A DNA stretch of 64,000 bases from Gemmataceae bacterium (GTDB lineage Bacteria; Planctomycetota; Planctomycetia; Gemmatales; Gemmataceae): assembly GCA_901538445.1 (NCBI GenBank), contig LR594585.1, positions 1,193,500 to 1,257,499 of the forward strand, read 5' to 3'. Position numbers and translations under genes: made by a program. Position 1 is the stretch's first letter. Each line of letters opens with the position of its first letter. Positions 16,646-26,730 of this stretch are shown in pieces. The notes beneath the pieces are model-generated. The model made no database searches. It was not told the DNA's origin and saw only the letters and a program-made list of their open reading frames with translations.

Positions 16646-19600
16646 TCGACACCAAGGCCCTCGTCCCCCAGTTGCAGAAGCAGGTGGAGTTGCTGACCGA
16701 AGACCTGCTCGTGCAGGCCCGGACCGTCGCCGCCGTGACGACGTTCCTCCGGGAACACTTCGACAAGGCCGTCGAGAGCGGGAGGCTGTCCCAGAGTTTC
16801 GAGGAGTGGTCGGAGGACTACCTCGAACAGGTGGCCGTGTCGTGGGTGCTGTCCTGCGTGTTCGTGCGGTTCCTCGAAGACAACCACCTGATCGACGAGT
16901 GCTGGATCGCCGGGGAGGGCGACCGGGGCAAGCTGGCCGACGGCCACTACGAAATCTACTTCCGCAGCTACCCGCACGACTCGGACCGGGAGTACCTGAA
17001 GTACGCCTTCCGGGAGGTGGGCAAAATCCCGGCGGCGAAGGAGTTGTTCGACGACGAGAAGACGCCCCTCTGGGCTGTCGATCCGAGCGGGGACGCCGCC
17101 CGCCGCCTGCTGCTGTTCTTCAAGGAGATCGACGCCGAACGGGGCGGGCTTAAGCGGCAATTCGACACCCGTGAGACGCAGGTGATCGCCGACATCGCCG
17201 AGAAGCTGGCTCCGCAGGCCCAGTTCCTCGGCGACCTGTACCAGGACTTGTCGGAACACGCCCGGAAGAAGTACGCCCTGCTGCAAACCCCGGAGTTCGT
17301 GCAGCAGTTCATCCTCGACCGCACCCTCATGCCCGCCATCGACGAGTTCGGCCTGAAGGGGCTGCGGCTCATCGACCCGACTTGCGGTTCGGGGCACTTC
17401 CTGCTGTCAGCATTCGACCGGCTGTTCGCCCTGTGGATGAAGCCGGAAAACGGGGTGAACAACCCGGTCGTCGCCGCCCAGAACGCCCTCGACAGCCTGT
17501 TCGGGGTGGACATCAACCCGTTCGCCATCGCCATCACCCGGTTCCGATTACTGGTGGCGGCGGTGCGGGCGTGCGGCATCAACCGACTGCACCAGCAGAG
17601 CTACGCCTGGAAGCTGAACCTCGCCGTCGGCGACAGCCTGCTGCGGGGGAGTCGGCCCATGTTCGGCGACGTGCGCACCCGCATTCTGTTGCAAAAGGAG
17701 ATCGAGTTTGAGCCGGTTCAGAAGCTGCGGACGGAAGACCCGAAGGCGGCAAATGACATCCTCGACCAGGGCTTTCACGTCGTCGTGGGCAACCCGCCGT
17801 ACATCACGGTGAAGGATCAGGCGCAGAACCAGAGCTACCGGGAGGTCTACAGCACTTGCCACCGCCAATACTCGCTCGGCGTGCCGTTCACGCAGCGGTT
17901 TTGGGACTTGGCCATCCGCAAGGGCGAGTCGATCAAGGCCAACGCCGAAGCGGTCAGTCCGTCGGCGGGTTTCATTGGCATGATTACCGCAAACTCGTTC
18001 ATGAAGCGGGAGTTCGGCAAGAAGTTGGTGGAGGAGTTCTTCCCGAAGGTGGATTTCACTCACGTTCTCGACACATCCAAAGCGTTCATCCCCGACCACG
18101 GGACGCCCACCGTCATCCTGTTCGGACGTGCTCGAAGGCCGGTCGGCGAAACGGTGCGGGCGGTTCTTGGTATCCAAGGTGAGCCGACTACACCCAAAGA
18201 CCCGGCGAATGGCTTAGTATGGCAGTCCATCATCACGCAACTGGACCGTGCAGGAGTTCAGGATGACTACACCAGCACGGCTGACGTGCTGCGAGAGACG
18301 TTCGCAAAGCATCCGTGGAGTATCGGTGGTGGCGGTGCTGTTGACCTAAAAACGCTGATTGATGAGGTTAGCTCCGATACGCTCTGCACTTTCATCCGTG
18401 AGATCGGTTTTGGCGCACTAACACGAGATGACGATGTGTATCTGATGCCCTTGGCTGCTGCGAAGCGACGCAGCATTAGCGACCTATATATCCAGGAACA
18501 CATTACTGGCGAGAATGTGAGGGACTGGGCTTCAAGCGGCCAAGGTGTGGCGTTGTGGCCATACAATCGAGACTCGTTAGAACCGCAAATCTCCCAGGAC
18601 TTGGAACGGTGCTTGTGGCCGTATAGAAGGCAACTCTGTGATCGGGTCGCCTACGGCCTATCTCAAATCGAACGTGGGCTTCAGTGGTACGAGTTTTCGA
18701 TGTTTTTCAAGCAGCGATACCGGACCACCTTCCAAATCAGCTTTGCCGCCGGTGCTACCCACAATCACTTTGTCTTGAAGAGAGGTCACAACCTCTTTAA
18801 CCGGCATGCGCCTGTCATCCTGCTTGCCGCCGACGCCAAGGAAGACGATCACCTAGCCCTCCTTGGTGTTCTCAACAGTTCTACCGCCTGCTTCTGGATG
18901 AAGCAGAACTTTCAAACGAAAGGAAGCAGTGGAATCGGTCGTGGCATTTATGACGAGAAGTGGGAGACGTTCTACGAGTACACTGGAACCGGCCTCGAAC
19001 GCTTCCCCATTCCCTCCAATAAACCACTTGAACTGGCTCGGAAGTTGGATCGCCATGCTGTCGGGCTGAGTGCGTGTCGTGCCGATGAAGTCCTGTGCCG
19101 ATGGAAAGCCCACGAGCCACTGCCAGAACAACTTGAAATCGCACAGCATGTCGATGAGCATTTGCGACTCGACATGATCGCAATGCAAGAGGAACTCGAC
19201 TGGGAGTGCTACCGTCACTATGGCCTGCTCCCCGACGACCTGTGCTACCCCGGCGACGACCTGCCCGAACTCAAACTCGGCGAACGGGCATTTGAGATCG
19301 TCATGGCCCGGAAGATGGCACAGGGGCAACTGAAAACGGCGTGGTTCGCTCGCCACGGCTCGACGCCGATCACCGAACTCCCGGCCCACTGGCCGGAAGG
19401 TTATCGCAAGTTGGTCGAGCGCCGCATCCAGGTCATCGCCACAAACAAGGAAATCGCCCTCATCGAGAAGCCGGAGTACAAGCGGCGCTGGAACACCGAG
19501 CCGTGGGACGAGCAACAGAAGCGGGCACTGGAGAACTGGCTGCTCGACCGGCTCGAAACGCCGAAGTACCGCAAGGGGACCAAGGATCAACCCGAACTGA

Positions 19601-20316
19601 CCACCACGGCGCAGATGGCGGATGTGGCCAGTGCCGACGCCGAGTTCCTGCAAGTCGCAGGCCTTTACCGGGGCCGACCGGACTTCGACGTGGCCGCTCT
19701 CGTGGCCGAACTGGTGGAGGCCGAATCGGTCCCGGTGCTGCCGATCCTGCGGTACAAGCCTGCGGGGCTGCGGAAGCGGGAGGTGTGGGAGCGGACGTGG
19801 GACTTGCAGCGGCAGCAGGACGCCGGGGAAGATGTGGGCGACATCCCCGTGCCGCCGAAGTACGGTTCGACCGACTTCATGAAGCCCGACTACTGGCGTC
19901 TGCGGGGCAAACTCGACGTGCCCAAGGAGCGGTGGGTGAGCTACCCGCACTGTTCCACCGACAGCGACCCGACGCTCGTGGTCGGGTGGGCCGGGTGGAA
20001 CCACCTGGAGCAGGCGACGGCCCTGATCGCCTACTACGACACCCGCAAGCGGGAGGGGTGGGACGCCAAGCGGCTCACCCCGCTCCTGGCGGGCCTCGAC
20101 CAACTGCTGCCGTGGATTCACCAGTGGCACACGGAGATCGACGCCGAGTTCGGGGAGACGGCGGGCCAGTCGTTCCAGGCGATGCTGGCGCACGACGCCC
20201 ACGAACTCGGCCTGACGCTCGAAGCCGTGCGCACCTGGACGCCGCCGGAGAAGACCCGCAAGGCCCGGACGCCGGGAAAGAAGAAGGCCCCCGCCGGAGA
20301 GCAAGACGATGCCTGA
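16642..20316 (+). CDS. pglX: BREX type 2 adenine-specific DNA methyltransferase PglX
   Basis: A 1224-residue protein. The N-terminal helical region (KALVPQLQKQVELLTEDLL) is followed by the methyltransferase motifs: DPTCGSGHFL near residue 245 (SAM binding) and NPPY near 384 (adenine N6 catalysis). The middle, roughly residues 470-870, is the target-recognition region. Its DNA (about 18.1-19.2 kb) is clearly A+T-richer than the flanks: sample lines give about 52-53% G+C against 60-77% outside. This suggests a swapped specificity segment. The C-terminal half is helical with a charged tail. In BREX, PglX marks host DNA and takes part in phage restriction. It overlaps pglY by 8 bases. Confidence 0.93.
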   Translation: MIDTKALVPQLQKQVELLTEDLLVQARTVAAVTTFLREHFDKAVESGRLSQSFEEWSEDYLEQVAVSWVLSCVFVRFLEDNHLIDECWIAGEGDRGKLADGHYEIYFRSYPHDSDREYLKYAFREVGKIPAAKELFDDEKTPLWAVDPSGDAARRLLLFFKEIDAERGGLKRQFDTRETQVIADIAEKLAPQAQFLGDLYQDLSEHARKKYALLQTPEFVQQFILDRTLMPAIDEFGLKGLRLIDPTCGSGHFLLSAFDRLFALWMKPENGVNNPVVAAQNALDSLFGVDINPFAIAITRFRLLVAAVRACGINRLHQQSYAWKLNLAVGDSLLRGSRPMFGDVRTRILLQKEIEFEPVQKLRTEDPKAANDILDQGFHVVVGNPPYITVKDQAQNQSYREVYSTCHRQYSLGVPFTQRFWDLAIRKGESIKANAEAVSPSAGFIGMITANSFMKREFGKKLVEEFFPKVDFTHVLDTSKAFIPDHGTPTVILFGRARRPVGETVRAVLGIQGEPTTPKDPANGLVWQSIITQLDRAGVQDDYTSTADVLRETFAKHPWSIGGGGAVDLKTLIDEVSSDTLCTFIREIGFGALTRDDDVYLMPLAAAKRRSISDLYIQEHITGENVRDWASSGQGVALWPYNRDSLEPQISQDLERCLWPYRRQLCDRVAYGLSQIERGLQWYEFSMFFKQRYRTTFQISFAAGATHNHFVLKRGHNLFNRHAPVILLAADAKEDDHLALLGVLNSSTACFWMKQNFQTKGSSGIGRGIYDEKWETFYEYTGTGLERFPIPSNKPLELARKLDRHAVGLSACRADEVLCRWKAHEPLPEQLEIAQHVDEHLRLDMIAMQEELDWECYRHYGLLPDDLCYPGDDLPELKLGERAFEIVMARKMAQGQLKTAWFARHGSTPITELPAHWPEGYRKLVERRIQVIATNKEIALIEKPEYKRRWNTEPWDEQQKRALENWLLDRLETPKYRKGTKDQPELTTTAQMADVASADAEFLQVAGLYRGRPDFDVAALVAELVEAESVPVLPILRYKPAGLRKREVWERTWDLQRQQDAGEDVGDIPVPPKYGSTDFMKPDYWRLRGKLDVPKERWVSYPHCSTDSDPTLVVGWAGWNHLEQATALIAYYDTRKREGWDAKRLTPLLAGLDQLLPWIHQWHTEIDAEFGETAGQSFQAMLAHDAHELGLTLEAVRTWTPPEKTRKARTPGKKKAPAGEQDDA

Positions 20317-23300
20317 GAAGCTCATCAGCGACTTGCTCGATCTGCCGGAGAAGGTCCGCAAGGGGGACTTCGTTCTCAACCTGTCGAAGGGCGTGACCGA
20401 GCCGGACAAGACGCTGGAGCAGTACGTCGTCACGCCCCAACTGGTGGCGTGCTTCGACGACGCCCTGGGGTTCATCCGCCAAGCGGTCGAGTCGGTGAAC
20501 AGCAAGGCGTGCTACCTGCACGGCAGCTTCGGGGCCGGGAAGTCGCACTTCATGGCGGTGCTGCACCTGCTGCTCCAGCACAACCCCGCCGTGCGGAACA
20601 TCGCCGAGTTGGCGAAACTGTTCGACGCCCACCGGAAGGACAACCACGGGTGGGTCGAGAGCAAGAAGTTCCTGCTCGTGCCGTACCACATGATCGGCGC
20701 TCGCAGCATGGAGTCGGCGATCCTGGGCGGGTACGTCGATCATGTGATGGCGGTCCACCCGACGGCCCCGCTCCCCGGCGTGTATCTGGCCGACGAAATC
20801 TTCAAGAACGCCCAGCAGCACCGGACGGCGCTGGGGGACGACAAGTTCTTCGAGCAACTGAACCAGGGGCAGAAGGGCGGCGGGACGGGGTGGGGCAAGT
20901 TGGCCAAGGGGTGGGATGCGGCCCGCTTCGACGCCGCCCTCGAAGCGCCGCCGATGAGCGAGGAGCGGAGCCGGTTGGTCGGCGACTTGGTGCAGTTCAT
21001 CTTCCCGGCGTTCAAGGGCATCGCCCAGGGGAAGGACGAAGCCTACGTCGATCTGGACGTGGGGCTGTCGGTCATCAGCGTTCACGCCAAGGCGCTCGGC
21101 TACGACGGGCTGATCCTGTTCCTGGACGAACTCATCCTGTGGCTGGCCAGCCACGCCGCCGACATCGGGTTCCTGCAAACCGAGGGGAACAAGCTGGCCA
21201 AGCTGGTCGAGTCCCGCAAGGCCGAGCGGCCCGTGCCGATCATCAGCTTCGTGGCCCGGCAGCGGGACTTGCGGGACTTGATCGGGGAGAACGTGACCGG
21301 GGTGGAGCAACTGAACTTCTCCGACGTGCTGAGCCACTGGGAGGGGCGGTTCCACACCATCACGCTCGAAGACCGCAACCTGCCGGTCATCGCCCAGAAG
21401 CGGGTGCTCAAGCCCCGGAACGATGCGTGCCGGGCCGAGTTGGAGGAGTCGTTCGAGAAGACGGCCCAGGTGCGGGCCGAGATCATGGAGGTGCTGCTGA
21501 CACGGGAGTCCGACCGGACCATGTTCAAGATGGTCTACCCGTTCAGCCCGGCCCTGATCCAGGCGCTGGTGGCGGTGTCGAGCGCCCTGCAACGGGAGCG
21601 GACCGCCCTGAAGATCATGCTGCAACTGCTCGTCAACCGGCGGGACACCCTGCGGCTGGGGGACGTGATCCCGCTCGGCGACCTGTGGGACGTGGTGGCC
21701 CACGGCGACGAGGCGTTCACCGACGTGATGCGGCTGAACTTCGAGAACGCCAAGAAATTGTACCAGAACAAGCTGCTGCCGATGCTGGAGCAGCAGCACG
21801 AGATCGACCTCGAAGTGGACCGGGGGCGGGCGGGGGACAACCCGGACGTGGCCGAAAAGCTCCTGCGGTTCGAGAACGACGACCGGCTGGTGAAGAGCCT
21901 GCTGCTGTGCGCCCTGGTCCACGGCGTCGAGACGCTGAAGAACATGACGTGCGTGCGGCTGGCGGCGCTCAACCACGGGACGATCCGGTCCCGCATTCCG
22001 GGGCGGGAGCACCAGGTGGTGGCCCAGAAGCTCCGCACCTGGGCGGGCGTGGTCGGCGAGATCCGGGTGGGCGACGAGCCGACCAACCCCACGGTGTCGC
22101 TGCAACTGTCGGGCGTGGACACCGAGACGATCATCGAGTCGGCCAGGACCTTCGACAACATCGGAACCCGCCAGTTCAAGATTCGGCAGATGCTGTTCCA
22201 GTCGCTCGGCGTGCCCGAACAGGACGACCTGTTCATGTCGCACTCGTTCGTGTGGCGGGGCGGCAAGCGGTCGTGCGACCTGCTGTTCACCAACGTCCGC
22301 ACCCTGCCGGACGAGTCGCTCCGCTCGACGGACGACTGGAAGCTGATCATCGACTTCCCGTTCGACACCGAGGGGCACTCCCCGGTGGAGGACTTGGACC
22401 GGCTCGACAAGTTCAAGGAGAAGTCCGAGCGGCAGCGGACGCTCGTGTGGCTCCCGGCGTTCTTCTCGACCCGGACCCAGGCGGAACTGGCGAAGCTGGT
22501 CGTCATCGACCGCCTGCTGCTGGGGAACAACCTCGAACAGCACGCCAAGCACCTGTCGATGCAGGACCGGGAAACGGCCCGGCTCCTGTTGAAGAACCAG
22601 CAGAGTGCCCTGTCCCAGCGGCTCTTGCAGGCCGTGGAAGCGGCGTACGCCATCCGCTCCGAGCCGACCCCGGGAACGCTGGACGCCTCGTTCGACATGT
22701 CCGAGTCGCACTTCCAGTCGCTGTACCCGACGCTCGTGTTGCAGCGGCCCGTCGGGGCGAACCTCGGCGAGGCGTTGCTGCACCTGCTGGATCAGGCGCT
22801 GGCGCACCAGTTCCCCAAGCACCCGAAGTTCGGCCAGGAGGTCAAGCTCGGCAAAGACCTGCGGCAGGTTCTCGAAGTCTGCCAGGAAGCGGCCCGCACG
22901 CCGGACCGCCGGGTGTTCGTCGAGGACAAGGGGGTGCGGCTCAAGCTCCGCAACATCTGCAACCCGCTCGACCTGGGCCAGATGTCGGAGACGCACTTCG
23001 TCCTGGACGACAACTGGAAGAACCACTTCAACCGGATGCTGGCCCAGTCGGGCCAACCGCACCCCACGGCTGCGGACCTGCGGCGGTGGACCGACCAGCC
23101 GGACGACCGGGGCTTGCAGCGGGAGGTGCAGAACCTGCTGATCCTGGTGTACGCCGATCAAACGAACCGCTCGTTCGTCCGCTACGGGAGCAACTACACG
23201 CCGGGCCTGGACGACCTCCCGAACGAGTTGGAACTTCAGGAGCAGACGCTGCCCGACCTGAAGGACTGGAGCGAAGCCGTGTCCCGGGTCGCCGACGTTC

Positions 23301-24019
23301 TCGGCCACGCCGTCTCGAAGCTTTTGAACGCCTCCAACCTCGCCGCGCTCGCCGCCAAGGTGGGCGGGAGCGTCGCCGAGTTCAAGGCCGACTGCGAGAG
23401 CCTGCCGGACCGCCTGCAACTGGTGCTGCGGAACCTGGGCGTGCCGGAGGCCGAGTTCGGGAAGTGCGACCGGGTGAAAACCGCCAGGGCGGTGAAGACC
23501 GTCCTGGCCGCGGCCGAGAACAAGGAGCCGACGGCGCTGGTGGGAACCCTTGCCCGGGCGAAGCTCGAAACGAACGCCACGGCGATGGGGAAGAGCCTCA
23601 AGTCGGCCAAGGCGGTCCTGGAGTGCCTGCGGGCGACCCGCTGGGACTTGTTCGCCGCCGTTGCCCAAATCCAGGACCAGCGGAAGACCGACGCCGACCT
23701 GCTGATCCGGGACGTGTGCGGGTGGCTCAAGGCCGACGAACACGCACTGGCGGGCGGCCTGGCCGGCAAGTTGTCCGAGGCGGAAGGCCGGGCGATCAAG
23801 TTGCTGACGCCCCCACGGGCCGTTGACCCCGCGCCGCAGTTGCCGCCGATTGCCCCCCCGAAGCCGAGGCCCGGCTGGAGGCCGGTCGGGACGGGCGGCA
23901 AGTCCCGCATGGGCCACGACGAGTCGATTGCGGAAGCCACGGCGATCCTTCGGAAGCTGGAAGGGAACCCGAAGCTCAGGCTCACCATCCAGTGGACCCT
24001 GGAGGAGGAGTCGCCGTGA
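20309..24019 (+). CDS. pglY: BREX type 2 ATPase PglY
   Basis: A 1236-residue large P-loop protein starting MPEKLISDLLDLPEKVRKGD. Walker A is GSFGAGKSHF near residue 73, and the Walker B-like LILFLDELILWL is near 268. Long helical stretches follow, as in the BrxC/PglY family. It overlaps pglX at its start and pglZ at its end (GTGA), so translation is coupled. In BREX-2 it is an essential ATPase of unknown mechanical role. Length and motif order fit the family. Confidence 0.92.
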   Translation: MPEKLISDLLDLPEKVRKGDFVLNLSKGVTEPDKTLEQYVVTPQLVACFDDALGFIRQAVESVNSKACYLHGSFGAGKSHFMAVLHLLLQHNPAVRNIAELAKLFDAHRKDNHGWVESKKFLLVPYHMIGARSMESAILGGYVDHVMAVHPTAPLPGVYLADEIFKNAQQHRTALGDDKFFEQLNQGQKGGGTGWGKLAKGWDAARFDAALEAPPMSEERSRLVGDLVQFIFPAFKGIAQGKDEAYVDLDVGLSVISVHAKALGYDGLILFLDELILWLASHAADIGFLQTEGNKLAKLVESRKAERPVPIISFVARQRDLRDLIGENVTGVEQLNFSDVLSHWEGRFHTITLEDRNLPVIAQKRVLKPRNDACRAELEESFEKTAQVRAEIMEVLLTRESDRTMFKMVYPFSPALIQALVAVSSALQRERTALKIMLQLLVNRRDTLRLGDVIPLGDLWDVVAHGDEAFTDVMRLNFENAKKLYQNKLLPMLEQQHEIDLEVDRGRAGDNPDVAEKLLRFENDDRLVKSLLLCALVHGVETLKNMTCVRLAALNHGTIRSRIPGREHQVVAQKLRTWAGVVGEIRVGDEPTNPTVSLQLSGVDTETIIESARTFDNIGTRQFKIRQMLFQSLGVPEQDDLFMSHSFVWRGGKRSCDLLFTNVRTLPDESLRSTDDWKLIIDFPFDTEGHSPVEDLDRLDKFKEKSERQRTLVWLPAFFSTRTQAELAKLVVIDRLLLGNNLEQHAKHLSMQDRETARLLLKNQQSALSQRLLQAVEAAYAIRSEPTPGTLDASFDMSESHFQSLYPTLVLQRPVGANLGEALLHLLDQALAHQFPKHPKFGQEVKLGKDLRQVLEVCQEAARTPDRRVFVEDKGVRLKLRNICNPLDLGQMSETHFVLDDNWKNHFNRMLAQSGQPHPTAADLRRWTDQPDDRGLQREVQNLLILVYADQTNRSFVRYGSNYTPGLDDLPNELELQEQTLPDLKDWSEAVSRVADVLGHAVSKLLNASNLAALAAKVGGSVAEFKADCESLPDRLQLVLRNLGVPEAEFGKCDRVKTARAVKTVLAAAENKEPTALVGTLARAKLETNATAMGKSLKSAKAVLECLRATRWDLFAAVAQIQDQRKTDADLLIRDVCGWLKADEHALAGGLAGKLSEAEGRAIKLLTPPRAVDPAPQLPPIAPPKPRPGWRPVGTGGKSRMGHDESIAEATAILRKLEGNPKLRLTIQWTLEEESP

Positions 24020-26727
24020 GCGTCGGCACACTGAGTTCGCAACAACTGCGGTCACTTGTGGAGGACAAGTGGCAGCGGGACGCCGACGCCCTGGCCATCG
24101 GCCTGCACGTCGCCCAGCCGTGGAAGACGCCCGGGGTCGTGGACTTCGATGCGTGGAAGGCGCACGTCGTCCGGGCCGACACGGTGTTCCAGGTCCGTGA
24201 AGCCCTGCTGGACGCCGAGCGCAGCAAGGGGCGGATCATCCTGCTCACGGGGCTGCGGCAGGGCGACCTGGGCAACGACGTGATCGCCCGGCTCGCCCGC
24301 AGCCGCCTGTTCGCCATCGACCACTGGGCCAGTCTGTGTTCGCTGTTCAAGGCGAAGGAACTCGACCGATCCGTTTGTGACGCATCCCTGGCCGAAGCGC
24401 TCCTGGAGTGCGCACCCGCCGACGGGTATCCGCCCGTCTCGGCAGGGCTGCTCGACGCCGGTACGGTCTGGCGGGCCGTCTGCCGCCACGTTTTCGAGAT
24501 GGGCGAACGGGAACCCGATCTGGTGACGCTGCTCCTCTGGGCGACGAACCCGACCGCCGCGGCCCGCTACGCTAACGTCGGCGACGACCTGCGGGCCAGC
24601 CTGCGGGAACGGCTCGTCACCAACCTCGGCGAGGCGGCGGATGCGATCCTGCGGTTCGTGGACTGCCGAGCGGGGGGCGAAGCCCTCGCCCTCGCCGTGG
24701 CTTGTCAGGTCGTTTTCGGGGACGGCGGCGAGGGCGTGTTGGACGCCGCCGCTGCCCGCATGGAGCAGTACCACGACAACAGGCCGATCTCGAAGCACGT
24801 TGGCCGGGCGCTCGGACGCACCGCAAACGAAGCCATCGCCGACCTGGACCGGAGCGACGACCCACGGCTGGCCCAACAGCACCTGCAACGGGCCGACGAA
24901 CTGCTCCGGCAGTTCCGGTGCGACGAGTACGCCCATCGCAGCCGCCTGACGCTCCTGGGCTACGAGCAGCGGCTCGGTCGCTTCGGCACCCAAGTCACGG
25001 CCGCCCTGGCCGCCCCCACGCCCGACGCCATTCGCCAGTGCGAGCAACGGCAACGGGAGATCGCCGCCCACCGCCGGGCCAGGATCGGGCAGCGGACGGA
25101 CCAACTTTCCCGCACCGAGATGGCGCTGCGGCTGTTGCGGTGGCTCGACGCGCCGGGTCCGGTAGCCACCTCCTTCGGGGAAATGGCGAACGCCTACCGC
25201 AAGGAGTTGGCGTTCGCAGACTGGGCACGGGAGTCGGTCTGCCGCGGCGAGGACGTGCCCGCCCTGACGACCGCTTACCAGCAACTCGACCGAACGGTTC
25301 TCGCCCGGCGGGAGGCGTTCAACCAGTCCTTTGCGAAGTCTCTGGCCGATTGGACGGCGACGGGTTCGACGTTCAAGGACGTGCTTGGGGTGGAACAGGT
25401 GTTGGCCCAGTTCGTGGCCAGGGTCACCGAAGCGGGCAACCGAGTTCTGCTCGTCGTGTTGGACGGGATGAGTTGGCCGGTCTGCCACGAACTACTGGCC
25501 GACATCCGGCACGAGCACTGGTTCGAGGCCACCCTGGAAGAGTCGTCTGCGCTCCCGGCCCCGGTCATCGCCACCGTGCCCAGCGTCACGACCTACTCCC
25601 GTACCACGCTGTTGTCGGGCGAGGTGGCGAAGGGGGACTCGTCGGTCGAAAAACGCAACTTCGAGGCGAATGCCGCCCTTAAGCAGGCCTCCGACAAGCG
25701 GCACCCCCCGGTCCTGTTTCACAAGAAGGAAGTGACCGAGGGAGCCAGGGGCGTGGTCGGCGACGACCTGAGCAGGGCCATCCTTTCCACGAACAACAGG
25801 GTCGTCGGCGTCGTCATCAACGCCATCGACGACCGCCTCGGCAGCGCCCAGCAGGTGCGTGAGCAGTGGACCGTCAACCGGATCGGTCCGCTGGCTGCCG
25901 TTCTGAAACTGGCCAGGGATTCGGGACGGGTCGTGATCGCCGCCAGCGACCACGGGCACGTGTGGCATCGCCCCGAAGCCAAGCTGTGCGCGGGCGACGG
26001 CGGCGCCCGGTGGCGTTCTCACGGCGGCGAGGCCCTGGGCGGCGAAATCGCCATTACGGGTGACCGGGTGCGTGAAGACGGCGGCAGCCGCTCGGTGATC
26101 GTTCCCTGGACGGAGACGATCTACTACGGCGGGCAGCAGAACGGCTACCACGGCGGGGCCACCCCTCAGGAGATGGTCTGCCCGCTCGTGATCCTGATGG
26201 ACCGGACCAGCACCTACACCGGTCTGTTTCCGTGCGAATACTCGAAGCCGGACTGGTGGACGGCCCCGCCCGTAGCCTCGGCGGTCGTCGCGGAAGCTCC
26301 CGTCACCGTCGCCACGCCGAAGCAGCCGGTCGGCCTGTTCGACGATCCGGTCGAGGACGACCCCAACCCCGTCGTCGCACCGGCGAAGAACCCCGTCCCG
26401 CCTCCCGCCCCCCCCGGCGGCGTCTGGCTCGACCGCTTGTTCGCATCGGCGGGCTACAAAGACCAGAAGGACTTGGTTCGCCGTCACGCCCCCGATGACG
26501 ACCTCGTGCGCCGCTGCCTCCAAGCCCTGGATTCGAGCGGCGGGATCATGACCCCGGCGGCGTTCGCCAAGACAGCCGACATCCCCGCCGTCCGCCTCGA
26601 CGGGCTGGTCGCCCGCATTCAGCGGCTGCTGAACGTGGACGGCTACGAGGTGCTGACCTTCAGCCGCACCGAGAACCGGGTCGAGTTGAACGTCTCCAAA
26701 CTCAAGAGGCAGTTTGACCTGGACTGA
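24016..26727 (+). CDS. pglZ: BREX type 2 phosphatase-superfamily protein PglZ
   Basis: A 903-residue protein. GTG 24016 follows GGAGGAGGAG and overlaps the pglY stop. The alkaline-phosphatase-superfamily core begins at VLLVVLDGMSWPV near residue 480 and includes VVINAIDDR and VIAASDHGHVWHRP, the usual metal-binding Asp/His positions of PglZ. The N-terminal 450 residues are helical. After the core comes a Pro-rich linker and a small winged-helix-like C-terminal domain (AAFAKTADIPAVRLDGLV). PglZ is the family-defining component of all BREX systems. Three bases separate it from brxD. Confidence 0.92.
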   Translation: MSVGTLSSQQLRSLVEDKWQRDADALAIGLHVAQPWKTPGVVDFDAWKAHVVRADTVFQVREALLDAERSKGRIILLTGLRQGDLGNDVIARLARSRLFAIDHWASLCSLFKAKELDRSVCDASLAEALLECAPADGYPPVSAGLLDAGTVWRAVCRHVFEMGEREPDLVTLLLWATNPTAAARYANVGDDLRASLRERLVTNLGEAADAILRFVDCRAGGEALALAVACQVVFGDGGEGVLDAAAARMEQYHDNRPISKHVGRALGRTANEAIADLDRSDDPRLAQQHLQRADELLRQFRCDEYAHRSRLTLLGYEQRLGRFGTQVTAALAAPTPDAIRQCEQRQREIAAHRRARIGQRTDQLSRTEMALRLLRWLDAPGPVATSFGEMANAYRKELAFADWARESVCRGEDVPALTTAYQQLDRTVLARREAFNQSFAKSLADWTATGSTFKDVLGVEQVLAQFVARVTEAGNRVLLVVLDGMSWPVCHELLADIRHEHWFEATLEESSALPAPVIATVPSVTTYSRTTLLSGEVAKGDSSVEKRNFEANAALKQASDKRHPPVLFHKKEVTEGARGVVGDDLSRAILSTNNRVVGVVINAIDDRLGSAQQVREQWTVNRIGPLAAVLKLARDSGRVVIAASDHGHVWHRPEAKLCAGDGGARWRSHGGEALGGEIAITGDRVREDGGSRSVIVPWTETIYYGGQQNGYHGGATPQEMVCPLVILMDRTSTYTGLFPCEYSKPDWWTAPPVASAVVAEAPVTVATPKQPVGLFDDPVEDDPNPVVAPAKNPVPPPAPPGGVWLDRLFASAGYKDQKDLVRRHAPDDDLVRRCLQALDSSGGIMTPAAFAKTADIPAVRLDGLVARIQRLLNVDGYEVLTFSRTENRVELNVSKLKRQFDLD

Positions 26728-26730
26728 GCC

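Noticed and set aside
20075-24055. 1326-codon minus-strand open frame
   Set aside because: It mirrors pglY, whose plus-strand frame carries the P-loop and family features.
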